DNA from: CAYHWW01 sp964360145
GTDB taxonomy: Bacteria > Bdellovibrionota > UBA1018 > CAYHWW01
Length of the DNA stretch: 33,444 nt
Reading direction: 5' to 3'
Assembly: GCA_964360145.1 (NCBI GenBank)
Contig: CAYHWW010000022.1
Location: 1 to 33,444, forward strand
In this document: positions 23,158 through 30,976 of the stretch, piece by piece
Numbering within the stretch: position 1 is the stretch's first letter
Layout of the letters: every line of letters starts with the position of its first letter
Program-made: the position numbers and the translations under genes
Notes under the pieces: generated by a model
What the model was told of the DNA's origin: nothing
Seen by the model: the letters and a program-made list of their open reading frames with translations, nothing else
The model's database searches: none

Positions 23158-24846
23158 TTAGGTCTCCCCTCTAATTTCAAGGCGCTCCAGTCGTGCCCCC
23201 AGCACTTCCTGAGCGGCCCGCACCGCCTCGCTTTCCATGACGGCTTTCTGACGGGCCTTGAGTGTCTGCTCTTGTCGCAGGCACTCCGCATCCTCGAGGG
23301 AACTTGATAACATCACTTCTTTATATTCAAGACGCACCGCGCCGCCCACCGCTTGATTGAGAAGGGGGAGCAGTGTTTCTAAAGTAGTTTTGGTCTGGAG
23401 CTGGTCTTTGTAGAAGGCCTGGGCTTTGGTGCAACCCAGCGTCAGAACCAGGGCGCCGTCCTTCAATGTGCTGGTTTCCAGGCTGACGTTCTCCAGCAGG
23501 GAACCGATCATGGGTTTGGCGGCTTTGACAGCGGCGACGATGTTCATCCAATTCAGCGGCCCCGTGGATGGCTGAGGGGCCGTGATTGGAGCGGCTTTGA
23601 TGGGCGCGGCGGGAGTCGGCGCTACTTTTATGGGAATGGCAGTGGGCGCCGTGGTTGCCACAGCTGTTTTTACCGGTGCTGCCGTGGGCGGAGGTTCCAC
23701 GGGCTCAAAACGCCCCACGGACACCAACTCCGTGGCCGCTGCCATTTTGATGAGGAGTACGTCGAAGAGCGCCCGAGGCACGGGGCTGCGGGCCAGGTCT
23801 TCGAGGCCGTTGTTCAAAGCACAGAAAAGCATGTCGAGGTCATCACTGGAGCGCGTGCCGATGAGGGGCTTTAAATCCATCAAGTCGGTTTCGGTGACTT
23901 CCAGCAGCTGGTTGGCGCTGGCGCCATGTTGCTCGAGGAGTTGCACCACCATCAAAAGGCGAATCATGCGCAGCAGTTCGCGAGCGAGCACCCGCAGGTC
24001 ACCGCCGAATTGGTATACTTCGCCCGCGGCCTCCACGGCCTTCAGGGGTTCGCGCCTCAGCACGGCCGTCAACGTGGTGAGCACCGCACGGCGATCAATG
24101 AGGCCCAGCGACTGAACGAGGCTGTCGGCGGTGATGGTTTTTTCTCCGCCGCCGCTGGCCTGATCGAGCAGGGAAATCGCATCCCGCAGGCTGCCCTCGG
24201 CCTCGCGCACCAGGATGTGCAAGGCGTCAGCATCGATTTCAAAGCCTTCTTCTTTTGCGATTTGCTCGAGTCGCCCGCCGAGATCTTGTGGCGATACGCG
24301 CTTGAAGTCGAAGCGCTGCACCCGGCTCAGAATGGTGGCGGGGATTTTTTGCGGGTCCGTGGTGGCGAAGATGAATTTCAGGTGAGGGGGAGGCTCTTCC
24401 AGGAGTTTCAAGAGCGCGTTGAACGCCGCGGTGGTCAACATGTGGACTTCATCGATGATGTAGATGCGGTACTTCCCCGTGGCCGGCATGTACTGGGCGC
24501 TCTCGCGGAGCTCGCGAACCGCATCGACGCCGTTGTTGGACGCGCCGTCGATTTCCAGCACGTCCATGGAGCGCCCCTCGCTGATCTCAAGGCAGTCTTT
24601 GCACTTGTTGCAGGGCACGCCGCTGTTTTGTGACGGTTCGCAACGAATGGCTTTGGCGATGAGACGGGCAGTTGTGGTTTTACCCACGCCGCGGGTGCCG
24701 GTGAAAAGATAGCCGTGGCTTAAGCGCCCGCTCTTGATGGCGTTAGTGAGCGTGCGGGCCACATGGGCCTGACCCACGAGATCATCAAAAGTCTGAGGCC
24801 GCCATTTGCGGGCAAGGCCTTGGTAGGATGCGTTTTTATCACTCAT
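23158..24846 (-). CDS. dnaX: DNA polymerase III subunit tau/gamma
   Basis: The clamp-loader ATPase that assembles the sliding clamp and holds the replicative polymerase. The 562-residue product has a Walker A (GTRGVGKTTTAR), a zinc module (CEPSQNSGVPCNKCKDC), Walker B (YIIDEVHML) and the SRC motif (LSRVQRFDFKR), then the collar domain. A Pro/Ala/Thr-rich linker (about 390-435) precedes a shorter C-terminal tau-like domain. I saw no A-run slippage signal for making gamma by frameshift. A TATACT box lies 12 bases before the ATG at 24846, which would make a very short leader. SRP RNA is just upstream. Confidence 0.97.
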   Translation of the reverse strand: MSDKNASYQGLARKWRPQTFDDLVGQAHVARTLTNAIKSGRLSHGYLFTGTRGVGKTTTARLIAKAIRCEPSQNSGVPCNKCKDCLEISEGRSMDVLEIDGASNNGVDAVRELRESAQYMPATGKYRIYIIDEVHMLTTAAFNALLKLLEEPPPHLKFIFATTDPQKIPATILSRVQRFDFKRVSPQDLGGRLEQIAKEEGFEIDADALHILVREAEGSLRDAISLLDQASGGGEKTITADSLVQSLGLIDRRAVLTTLTAVLRREPLKAVEAAGEVYQFGGDLRVLARELLRMIRLLMVVQLLEQHGASANQLLEVTETDLMDLKPLIGTRSSDDLDMLFCALNNGLEDLARSPVPRALFDVLLIKMAAATELVSVGRFEPVEPPPTAAPVKTAVATTAPTAIPIKVAPTPAAPIKAAPITAPQPSTGPLNWMNIVAAVKAAKPMIGSLLENVSLETSTLKDGALVLTLGCTKAQAFYKDQLQTKTTLETLLPLLNQAVGGAVRLEYKEVMLSSSLEDAECLRQEQTLKARQKAVMESEAVRAAQEVLGARLERLEIRGET

Positions 24847-25045
24847 GGTTCGGTGAAAGTATATTTCACAGCGCCCGCGTTAGGGCAATGGGCGGGGGGG
24901 TTATGGGCTTTGATGCGGCCCTGCCCGGATTCCTCGAAAAGTAGGGATGCGGTCGCCATTCCCATGGTTTAACGCTCGGAACCCTCTTTTTTTAGGAATG
25001 CTGGCGGGAGGCGAACTAACCTTTTCCGCGACGAACCCCCAGGGG

Positions 25046-25151
25046 GCCGACCCTCCGGCTGGCCATGTCACAGTCGTTTTCGAGTGCCGTTGCTTCCTTC
25101 CGGACCTGGCGGGGTTCGTCGATCGTGCTTGCATGGGACCAGAGGGCCGGT
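25046..25151 (-). ncRNA. ffs: Bacterial signal recognition particle RNA (4.5S type)
   Basis: On the minus strand the SRP helix-8 signature is present (CCAGGTCCGGAAGGAAGCA, plus positions 25089-25107), the Ffh-binding loop with its GGAA tetraloop. The outer ends pair: CCGGCCCTC (25150-25142) with GAGGGTCGG (25055-25047), giving an RNA of about 106 nt like E. coli 4.5S RNA. Location beside dnaX is common. In the 350-bp protein-free stretch 24847-25196, the part from about 24864 to 25045 shows nothing else I can name. Confidence 0.93.
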
Positions 25152-25158
25152 TGCCCCA

Positions 25159-25187
25159 GAACTAGCGAAGTCCCGTAGGAGGGTCAA
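25159..25187 (-). promoter_or_regulatory. ffs: Candidate promoter of the SRP RNA
   Basis: On the minus strand TTGACC (25187-25182) is followed after exactly 17 nt by TAGTTC (25164-25159). The -35 is 5/6 to consensus; the -10 is weak. The expected start, about 25152, coincides with the predicted SRP RNA 5' end. Confidence 0.45.
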
Positions 25188-25196
25188 CGTCCAATG

Positions 25197-25823
25197 CTAC
25201 GACGCCGCAACCCGCGCCACCCGTGGCTGCGTCGCGAATAAACTCGGCTGCCGGTGCTGCTCTTCCACGTCCAAAAGTAATCGCTTCAAGTTCACCTGCC
25301 AGGATGCAGGTGTTTCATCGCCCATGAAGCCGCCTAAGCCGCCGTCTTTTTTTACCACCCGGTGGCAAGGCACCAGCAAAGGAAAGGGGTTGCAGCCCAG
25401 GGCGCGGCCCACGGCGCGCTCAGAGCCCCTGCGTTTCATTTTATGCGCGAGCCACGCATAGGGCCTTGTCTCCCCGTGGGGAATGGCCCGGGTGGTCTCA
25501 TAAACATGGCGTTGGAAAGCAGTGATGCCTTGCATGTCCAGTTGGTCCGCCCTCAGGCGGGACTCCAGGGGAACCCCTTCGTTACAGAAGTCCTCCAGCA
25601 TGCTCACCACCTGTTCGCGACTCACGCCCCGCAGGCAGAGGAGCGACTGGGGTTCTTTGCCATCCACTTCCCTCAGCGCTTCGTGAAGCTCATCAACGGA
25701 GGGGTGAGGTAAAATAATGGAAGAAACAGCGAGGAAGTCCCCACCGGGGGCCCGTGCGTTGTCAGCAAAGACAACGGCGCCTCTGTATGATAGCCGGTGC
25801 CCCAGCCGGGTGGTCACTGCCAT
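25197..25823 (-). CDS. ogt: Methylated-DNA--protein-cysteine methyltransferase
   Basis: A suicide enzyme that moves the alkyl group from O6-alkylguanine in DNA to its own cysteine. The C-terminal domain has ITAFQRHVYETTRAIPHGETRPYAWLA, the arginine-finger region RAVGRALGCNPFPLL, and the active site PCHRVV with downstream GGLGGF. The N-terminal half (about residues 1-100) is the less conserved ribonuclease-like domain. There is no Ada-type AraC or zinc domain, so this is an Ogt-like enzyme of 208 residues. I start it at ATG 25823; the same frame stays open upstream to 26651 across the queG antisense strand, which I treat as chance. Divergent from queG, with 51 bp between starts. Confidence 0.92.
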   Translation of the reverse strand: MAVTTRLGHRLSYRGAVVFADNARAPGGDFLAVSSIILPHPSVDELHEALREVDGKEPQSLLCLRGVSREQVVSMLEDFCNEGVPLESRLRADQLDMQGITAFQRHVYETTRAIPHGETRPYAWLAHKMKRRGSERAVGRALGCNPFPLLVPCHRVVKKDGGLGGFMGDETPASWQVNLKRLLLDVEEQHRQPSLFATQPRVARVAAS

Positions 25824-25874
25824 GCGAAAGAAGTCGATGGATTTCAAACCGATACGCCCGTTCCTGGAACGATC

Positions 25875-26807
25875 ATGATTGATCCCACTACATCCGTCAA
25901 CGCGCTGAAAAAGAAGGCCCAAGATTTGGGTTTTGACTTGGTGGGCGTTGCGTCCATCGCAGACCCGGCGTTGCGTGATGAGATGGAGCGCTATCACGGC
26001 TGGATCGATGCGGGGCGCGGCGCCACCATGGACTATCTGCGCCGCCATGAATCCATGAAGGCCGACCCCGCGCTTTTTCTCCCAAGCGCCCGCTCCGTCA
26101 TCGCTGTTGGCATGGTCTATGGCGCGGAAAAGCCCGCGGCCTCTCCGGACGTCGCGCAAATTTCTCTCTACGCCCGGGGGCCCGACTACCACGACGTTCT
26201 CGGTACCCGCCTCGAAGAGCTCGCGGCCTTCGTCCGCACTTTCCAGAGTGGAAGCACTGCCCGCATCTACGTGGACAAAGAACCGGTGCTTGATCGCTTC
26301 TGGGCTTGGCGAGCGGGTTTGGGCTGGCTCGGAAAAAACACCTGCTTCATCAATCGCAAGGTGGGATCGTTTCTCTTTCTTGGTGGTGTCATGACCACCC
26401 TCGATCTCGCCCCGGATGCGCCCCAGCCCGATCATTGCGGTCGCTGCACCAAGTGCCTTGACGCCTGTCCCACCGGCGCCCTCGTGGCACCCCGGGTATT
26501 GGACTCCAACCTTTGTATTGCCTACCACACCATTGAAAACCGCGGCGCGGTGCCGTCTGCCGTGGCGGAACGCACCGGCCAGTGGATTCTCGGCTGTGAC
26601 ATCTGCCAAGATGTGTGCCCCTGGAATGACCCCGTCACGCCGGGTCGTCACTTTCCCTTGGTCAATCCTGCGTGGGGCAAACCGCTGGCGGAGTTAGCGA
26701 CGTGGAGCGAGGCCCAGTTCAAGGAATCCGTGCGGGGTCTCGCCGTGTCTCGGGTGAAGTACCCCATGTTCACGCGCAACGTGGCCATTGCCCGCCGCGG
26801 TGGATGA
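25875..26807 (+). CDS. queG: Epoxyqueuosine reductase QueG
   Basis: QueG does the last step of queuosine tRNA modification, reducing epoxyqueuosine with a cobalamin cofactor and two 4Fe-4S clusters. The N-terminal domain carries the family LGFDLVGVAS, the GGVMTTLDL region and WRAGLGWLGKNTCFIN. The ferredoxin part has CGRCTKCLDACPTGA and GCDICQDVCPWN, giving all eight cluster cysteines. Length from ATG 25875 is 310 residues. The same frame is open back to 25797 but that would overlap the divergent ogt start. No HEAT-repeat C-terminal extension is present. Confidence 0.95.
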   Translation: MIDPTTSVNALKKKAQDLGFDLVGVASIADPALRDEMERYHGWIDAGRGATMDYLRRHESMKADPALFLPSARSVIAVGMVYGAEKPAASPDVAQISLYARGPDYHDVLGTRLEELAAFVRTFQSGSTARIYVDKEPVLDRFWAWRAGLGWLGKNTCFINRKVGSFLFLGGVMTTLDLAPDAPQPDHCGRCTKCLDACPTGALVAPRVLDSNLCIAYHTIENRGAVPSAVAERTGQWILGCDICQDVCPWNDPVTPGRHFPLVNPAWGKPLAELATWSEAQFKESVRGLAVSRVKYPMFTRNVAIARRGG

Positions 26808-26819
26808 GGCAGCGGCGCT

Positions 26820-28109
26820 CTAGCGAATCTTCGCGAGTTCCTGGACCAGGTCAAGGACGGGGGGGATGGCGCTGGGCTCAGCGTGTCGCGCCCACACCGT
26901 GCCGTTCGCGTATTTTCGAACCTGTTTTAAATCTTTTGCACGGATCTGCGTGGTCCATTTGACTTCGATGGGCTGAAAGCGCGGGCCGCCGTCGTTCTTC
27001 AGCAATCGAACCGCATCGACCTCGCCTTCCGCTTTGATATAGAAGCTTGGCCCCCCGCGCCGCAGGTGCTGGTGAACGACGCCCTCTGTCCATGCGCCTT
27101 TGGTTTCCGTTGTAAGCGGGGGGATGCTATTCGAGTCGGTGACCCACGCATGAAGCGCATGGCCGATGAAGGGATCAGTGAAAAAAAGTTTCTTCGCTTT
27201 TTTGGGCGCTGCAGCCATGGTTTCTTCATTCAGGGCGGAGACGATGTTGACGACGTCTAGCCGCTCCAGAAGTTCAACGTATTCGGCAACCGTCTTGGGG
27301 TGATCAATGGTGAGATCGCGTGCAAGGGAGTTCCAGCTCACCTGCGAGCCTTGGCGCGTGAGAAGGGATTGCACGACGCTGCGCAGGTGCGTTTCGCTGC
27401 GGCCTCTTTTCAGAACGTCGCCGCGAATCCAGTCCGAATAGGTTCTGAGGGTGGCGGACGTGATCGCACCACTTCTTTTGTAGTCGTTGATCGCGGTGAG
27501 AAAGCCACCGTGCATCAGGTATTGGTCCAGCAGTTCTGGCGAAGCGGGTTGCCCCCAGAGCGCGATGAATTCGCCGAATGACAATGGGTGCACATGAAAA
27601 TCGACCTTGTCGGCCAGGCCGCGCCGTCCCGGAAAACGCGTGCGAGCCTCTTGAATGAGCAAAAGATCTGAGCCGGTGAGGATCAGTCGCACATTGGCCA
27701 GCAGGCCGGCATCCGCCAAGAACTTCACGCCCTTGTCCCAATTGCGGATGTAGGTCACCTCATCGATGATGAGTACAGCGGGGCGCGGTGCCGTATCCAG
27801 AAACTCGCGCACCTCGCGCAGGAGCCCATGGTGATCATCGATGAGTTCGCCGGTGAGAAAGAGAATGCTGGCGGGCGGGGCCCCTTCTTGAAGGAGTTTT
27901 TCCATAAAGAGCTTCAGCGCGGTGGTTTTGCCGATTTGTCGTCCGCCACCCACGGTGTAGATGCCCGGTTGCTTGGGGAGCTGCAACAAAAGGGGAGGAA
28001 CGTAACGGAGAGGCTGATTTCGCCATCGGAGAAGGTGGGGATCATGACTCTGATATGCGGCCAACCCCCCCTGCTGATGACTGTTGTGAAGTGTTTGAAG
28101 TTCATTCAT
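26820..28109 (-). CDS. AAA_14/DUF4143-family ATPase
   Basis: A P-loop ATPase with the AAA_14 domain and a DUF4143-type C-terminus, a widespread prokaryotic family of poorly known role. It has Walker A GGGRQIGKTTAL (about residue 55), Walker B AVLIIDEVTYI and the sensor LILTGSDLLL, which is typical of the family. A winged-helix-like segment (VSWNSLARDLTIDHPKTVAEYVELLERLDVV) follows. The C-terminal nuclease-like fold ends FQPIEVKWTT, where the E-x-K of the PD-(D/E)xK-like core is visible. Shine-Dalgarno AAGGG lies six bases before the ATG and touches the nested palindrome at 28119-28178. Some relatives are mobile, but nothing around this copy shows transfer. Confidence 0.9.
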   Translation of the reverse strand: MNELQTLHNSHQQGGLAAYQSHDPHLLRWRNQPLRYVPPLLLQLPKQPGIYTVGGGRQIGKTTALKLFMEKLLQEGAPPASILFLTGELIDDHHGLLREVREFLDTAPRPAVLIIDEVTYIRNWDKGVKFLADAGLLANVRLILTGSDLLLIQEARTRFPGRRGLADKVDFHVHPLSFGEFIALWGQPASPELLDQYLMHGGFLTAINDYKRSGAITSATLRTYSDWIRGDVLKRGRSETHLRSVVQSLLTRQGSQVSWNSLARDLTIDHPKTVAEYVELLERLDVVNIVSALNEETMAAAPKKAKKLFFTDPFIGHALHAWVTDSNSIPPLTTETKGAWTEGVVHQHLRRGGPSFYIKAEGEVDAVRLLKNDGGPRFQPIEVKWTTQIRAKDLKQVRKYANGTVWARHAEPSAIPPVLDLVQELAKIR

Positions 28110-28118
28110 ATCAAGCCC

Positions 28119-28178
28119 TTATTGTAACTGACTAAATTTAGTCAGTCAACAGTGACTAAATTTAGTCAGTTACAATAA
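28119..28178. promoter_or_regulatory. 60-bp nested palindrome, candidate operator of the ATPase gene
   Basis: A perfect 26-bp inverted repeat (28119-28144 and 28153-28178) with an 8-nt spacer. Each arm contains the same 16-bp self-palindrome, TGACTAAATTTAGTCA (28129-28144 and 28153-28168), the two centres 24 bp apart. It sits 10 bp upstream of the ATPase start and overlaps its Shine-Dalgarno by two bases. Two in-phase palindromic half-sites suggest cooperative binding by a dimeric protein. It could also fold as a long RNA hairpin after the upstream gene. Confidence 0.85.
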
Positions 28179-28184
28179 ACGGCC

Positions 28185-29384
28185 TCAAGGCATGAAATAA
28201 ACAGCGAAGATCTCAAATAAATCAACGCACGACGGGTCGAGGACGATGTCGAGCCGGTGGTTTCCCTCGGGGACGCTTTTCACCACTTCGAAGAGGCGAG
28301 GTTCGTGGACGGTGATGAACTGCTTTTTTGCCTCGCTTTTCACGTCAGCGCCCTTGAGCGTGTCCCGCACGGGTTTGCTGTCCAGATAGATTTGGGCACG
28401 AATGCTGGTGGTGGCGTCGGTTTGCAGGTAGTTGCGTGAGGAGCAGAGTAAATAGAGCGTGCCTCCGGAGAACGTGATGCAGGCCGCGGCATTGCCGCTG
28501 TACTGACCCTTCTCGTAGAGGACGCCGGAGAGGTAAGTGCTCACTTCCGTGCCGAGCCAGGGCCCCGAGAGATAGGCGGTGTTTTCCTGGGGTACGGGGG
28601 GCATCGCGAAGACCACTTCGTTGGCATCAGGGCTCAACTCTTCCGCGTTCCCCAGCTCCCCGCGCTTGAAACCGAAAAATGCGGGGGGCCGGAGCTTGAG
28701 TTCATGGGCCTTCTCGTCGGTGGCGTTCAGGGGGGGCATGAGCCGGGGGCAGGCAAGCCCCGGGGACAGCAAGCGTAGTGCCGCTTGGATCTCCTGCTCC
28801 ATTTCCTGATAACCGCCGGCGCCGATATGATCCGCGATGATTTTCTGTTCGTTGTTGAAGAGGATGCGCCGGGGCCAGTAACGGTTTTCCAGCGCTCTCC
28901 ACACAGCGTTGTCATGATCCACGAGGAGAGGGTTTTGGATGCCCAGTTGGTGGGCGGTTTGAGCGATGAGCTCGAGATTTTTTTCGAAGCCAAAACTGGA
29001 GTTGTAGACACTGATGACGCTCAATCCCGCGCCGCCATATCTCCTCAACCACTCTTTGGTGTAGGGCAGGCCTCTTAAGCTATGGGGCTGGAAAAGATCG
29101 ATGAATTCCAGGAGGACGATGCGCCCCTTGAGCTCCTCACTCAGAAAGAAAAGAAAGGCCTCGCCCATTTCGTCCACATAGCCCGCGAGCAGGGGCGGGG
29201 AATTGATCCAGTAAGGGGCGAACTTTTTCTTCGTTTCGATGATGGCGGCTTCAGGGGTTTTTACCGTGTCGTCCACGAAGAGGGACTTGGACAGGCCGCC
29301 ATCGTGCTTGCCCTTTTCTTCGGGGACGAAAAAATTGAGGTCTTCGCCGTAGTCCACGAAGGGGCCGCGAAAAGTTCGAGTCAT
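28185..29384 (-). CDS. DipZ/TlpA-like thioredoxin-fold protein lacking the CxxC active site
   Basis: The middle of this 399-residue protein (about 80-215) follows the thioredoxin-like domain of DipZ proteins: GRIVLLEFIDLF, LRGLPYTKEWLRRYGGAGLSVISVYNSSFGFEKN, NRYWPRRILFNNEQKIIADHIGAGGYQEME. The place of the redox motif (CINC in typical DipZ) reads Q-P-H-S (codons at 29090-29079), so no dithiol chemistry is possible there. The C-terminal 110 residues match the beta-sandwich domain that follows thioredoxin in DipZ (ITFSGGTLYLLCSS, IYLDSKPV, RLFEVV, NHRLDIVLDPSCVDLFEIF). There is no signal peptide and no CcdA membrane domain, so it should be cytoplasmic. Its ATG overlaps the stop of the MFS gene, giving coupling. 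The role is unknown; a binding or chaperone-like function is a guess. Confidence 0.8.
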   Translation of the reverse strand: MTRTFRGPFVDYGEDLNFFVPEEKGKHDGGLSKSLFVDDTVKTPEAAIIETKKKFAPYWINSPPLLAGYVDEMGEAFLFFLSEELKGRIVLLEFIDLFQPHSLRGLPYTKEWLRRYGGAGLSVISVYNSSFGFEKNLELIAQTAHQLGIQNPLLVDHDNAVWRALENRYWPRRILFNNEQKIIADHIGAGGYQEMEQEIQAALRLLSPGLACPRLMPPLNATDEKAHELKLRPPAFFGFKRGELGNAEELSPDANEVVFAMPPVPQENTAYLSGPWLGTEVSTYLSGVLYEKGQYSGNAAACITFSGGTLYLLCSSRNYLQTDATTSIRAQIYLDSKPVRDTLKGADVKSEAKKQFITVHEPRLFEVVKSVPEGNHRLDIVLDPSCVDLFEIFAVYFMP

Positions 29385-30907
29385 GAAGGCTCCTTTGCGG
29401 CTGGGACCCCGATGAAGGCCGCCGCGGGAATGGCGAGGCAGGTCAGGGCACCAATGATATAAAAGGTTTCTCTCAGGGCGAGCACAAAATTTTCTCCGCT
29501 GGGCGCGAGGACGTTGGATGCCGCCGCGGATCTATAGAATGACATCAGTAGCATGCTGCTCAATGCCGTTCCCGTGACCAGCCCCAGGTTTCTCACCGTG
29601 GCCAGCAAGGCTGATGCCATGCCTAATTTGTCGGTCTCCACGTCACTGAGCACAGCCTTGCTATTCGGTGACTGGAAGATCCCGAATCCGGCACCCATGA
29701 GACAAAGATGAGCGACCACATTGGCAATGGATTGTCCCATGTCCGGTTGTTCGAAGATGCCGCCCCATGTTGAACCCATGAGCAAAAGAGAAGCCGACAT
29801 GAGGGCGCAGCCCAGCACCGCCAGCACACGGGAGCCGTAGGTGTCCGCCAGGCGGCCCGCGATGGGGGCCGCGATGAACATGGTTATGGGAATGGCGGTC
29901 ATGACGAGCCCGATGGTGAGTGAGCTGTGGTTCCGCACGTTTTGCAAATAGAAGGGCATGAGGAGCATGAGGCTGCTCATGCCCACGATGGTGAGAAAAG
30001 CCGCGATGTTGCCGTTGCGAAACACCCTGGACTTGAAGAGGGAGAGGTTCAATACCGGGTCTTCGATGCTGAGCTCCCACACGAGGAACATGAAAAAGAG
30101 GGCCATGGCCGCGGCGGAGAATATTTTTTGCACGGGACCGCTGATGCCCAACACGTTGTCCCGATCGATGATCATGCTGTATCCCAGTTGGATGACCATC
30201 CACAGAATGGCCCCGAGCCAGTCGAATAAACGCAGTTGATTGAGGACGCTTTGGATGCGCACCCAGGGGGGCAGCCGCCGATGGCGCGCCATGAGCTCCG
30301 CGGTCGTAAGCTCCGTGTCCGGGCGGGCGAGCCCCCCGCTGTTCAGGGATGCGATGTCATCCGGCATGTACTTCCATGTCATGATGGCGCCAGCGATGCC
30401 GAAGGGGATGTTGACAAAGAAAATGCTGGGCCAGCCAAAGAATCCGATGAGTACGCCACCCAGGGAGGGGCCAATGGCCAAGCCCGCGGAAACCACCATG
30501 CCCATGAGGCCCAGGGCCCGGCCCCGTTCATTCAACGGAAAGGTGGCGGTGATGATGGCGGGCCCATTGGCCATGAGCATGCTGGCCCCCAGGCCCTGAA
30601 GTCCGCGAAAAAAAATAAGCTGGCCGATGCTTTGCGCCAAACCACAGAGCAGGCTTCCCGCGGTGAAGATGACGAATCCGGTGTTGAACACAGTTTTACG
30701 GCCGATGGTGTCCGCCAGCTTGCCGAAAAAGAGCAATAGCCCCGCGATGCTGAAGAGATACGAGATGATCACCCAGCGTGAATGGGAAAGGCCCGTGTGG
30801 AAGGAATAGGTGATGCTCGGCAATGCCACATTGACGATGCTGGAATCCAGCGTGGCCATGAAGGTGCCGCAGGCGACGGACGTGAGGATCAGCCAGCGAT
30901 TCACCAT
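29381..30907 (-). CDS. MFS drug:H+ antiporter, DHA2 (14-TM) family
   Basis: An inner-membrane proton-driven exporter of the DHA2 family, like EmrB and QacA. The 508-residue protein opens LILTSVACGTFMATLDSSIVNVALPSI with the family motif D1 (LDSSIVNVALP). Motif A follows at LFFGKLADTIGRKTVF, and motif C is in GLAIGPSLGGVLIGFFGW. Roughly 14 hydrophobic segments are visible with a charged central loop (about 200-240). I start it at ATG 30907; the frame stays open to 31822 antisense to the transketolase gene, which I reject. No EmrA-type adaptor is nearby; the coupled downstream gene encodes the thioredoxin-fold protein instead. Substrate unknown. Confidence 0.93.
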   Translation of the reverse strand: MVNRWLILTSVACGTFMATLDSSIVNVALPSITYSFHTGLSHSRWVIISYLFSIAGLLLFFGKLADTIGRKTVFNTGFVIFTAGSLLCGLAQSIGQLIFFRGLQGLGASMLMANGPAIITATFPLNERGRALGLMGMVVSAGLAIGPSLGGVLIGFFGWPSIFFVNIPFGIAGAIMTWKYMPDDIASLNSGGLARPDTELTTAELMARHRRLPPWVRIQSVLNQLRLFDWLGAILWMVIQLGYSMIIDRDNVLGISGPVQKIFSAAAMALFFMFLVWELSIEDPVLNLSLFKSRVFRNGNIAAFLTIVGMSSLMLLMPFYLQNVRNHSSLTIGLVMTAIPITMFIAAPIAGRLADTYGSRVLAVLGCALMSASLLLMGSTWGGIFEQPDMGQSIANVVAHLCLMGAGFGIFQSPNSKAVLSDVETDKLGMASALLATVRNLGLVTGTALSSMLLMSFYRSAAASNVLAPSGENFVLALRETFYIIGALTCLAIPAAAFIGVPAAKEPS

Positions 30908-30976
30908 GGCACCCCATTGTCCGGGTTTCAGGGAATGTTTGTCAACGTTTGCGGGGGGGTGATATGACGTTCCCCT

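Noticed and set aside
24864..25045. Possible tRNA or second small RNA between dnaX and the SRP RNA
   Set aside because: I found no T-loop motif GGTTCGAATCC, no cloverleaf pairing and no other family signature.
25824..26651. Upstream extension of the alkyltransferase frame to 484 residues
   Set aside because: It lies antisense to queG, shows no domain sense, and the alkyltransferase is complete from ATG 25823.
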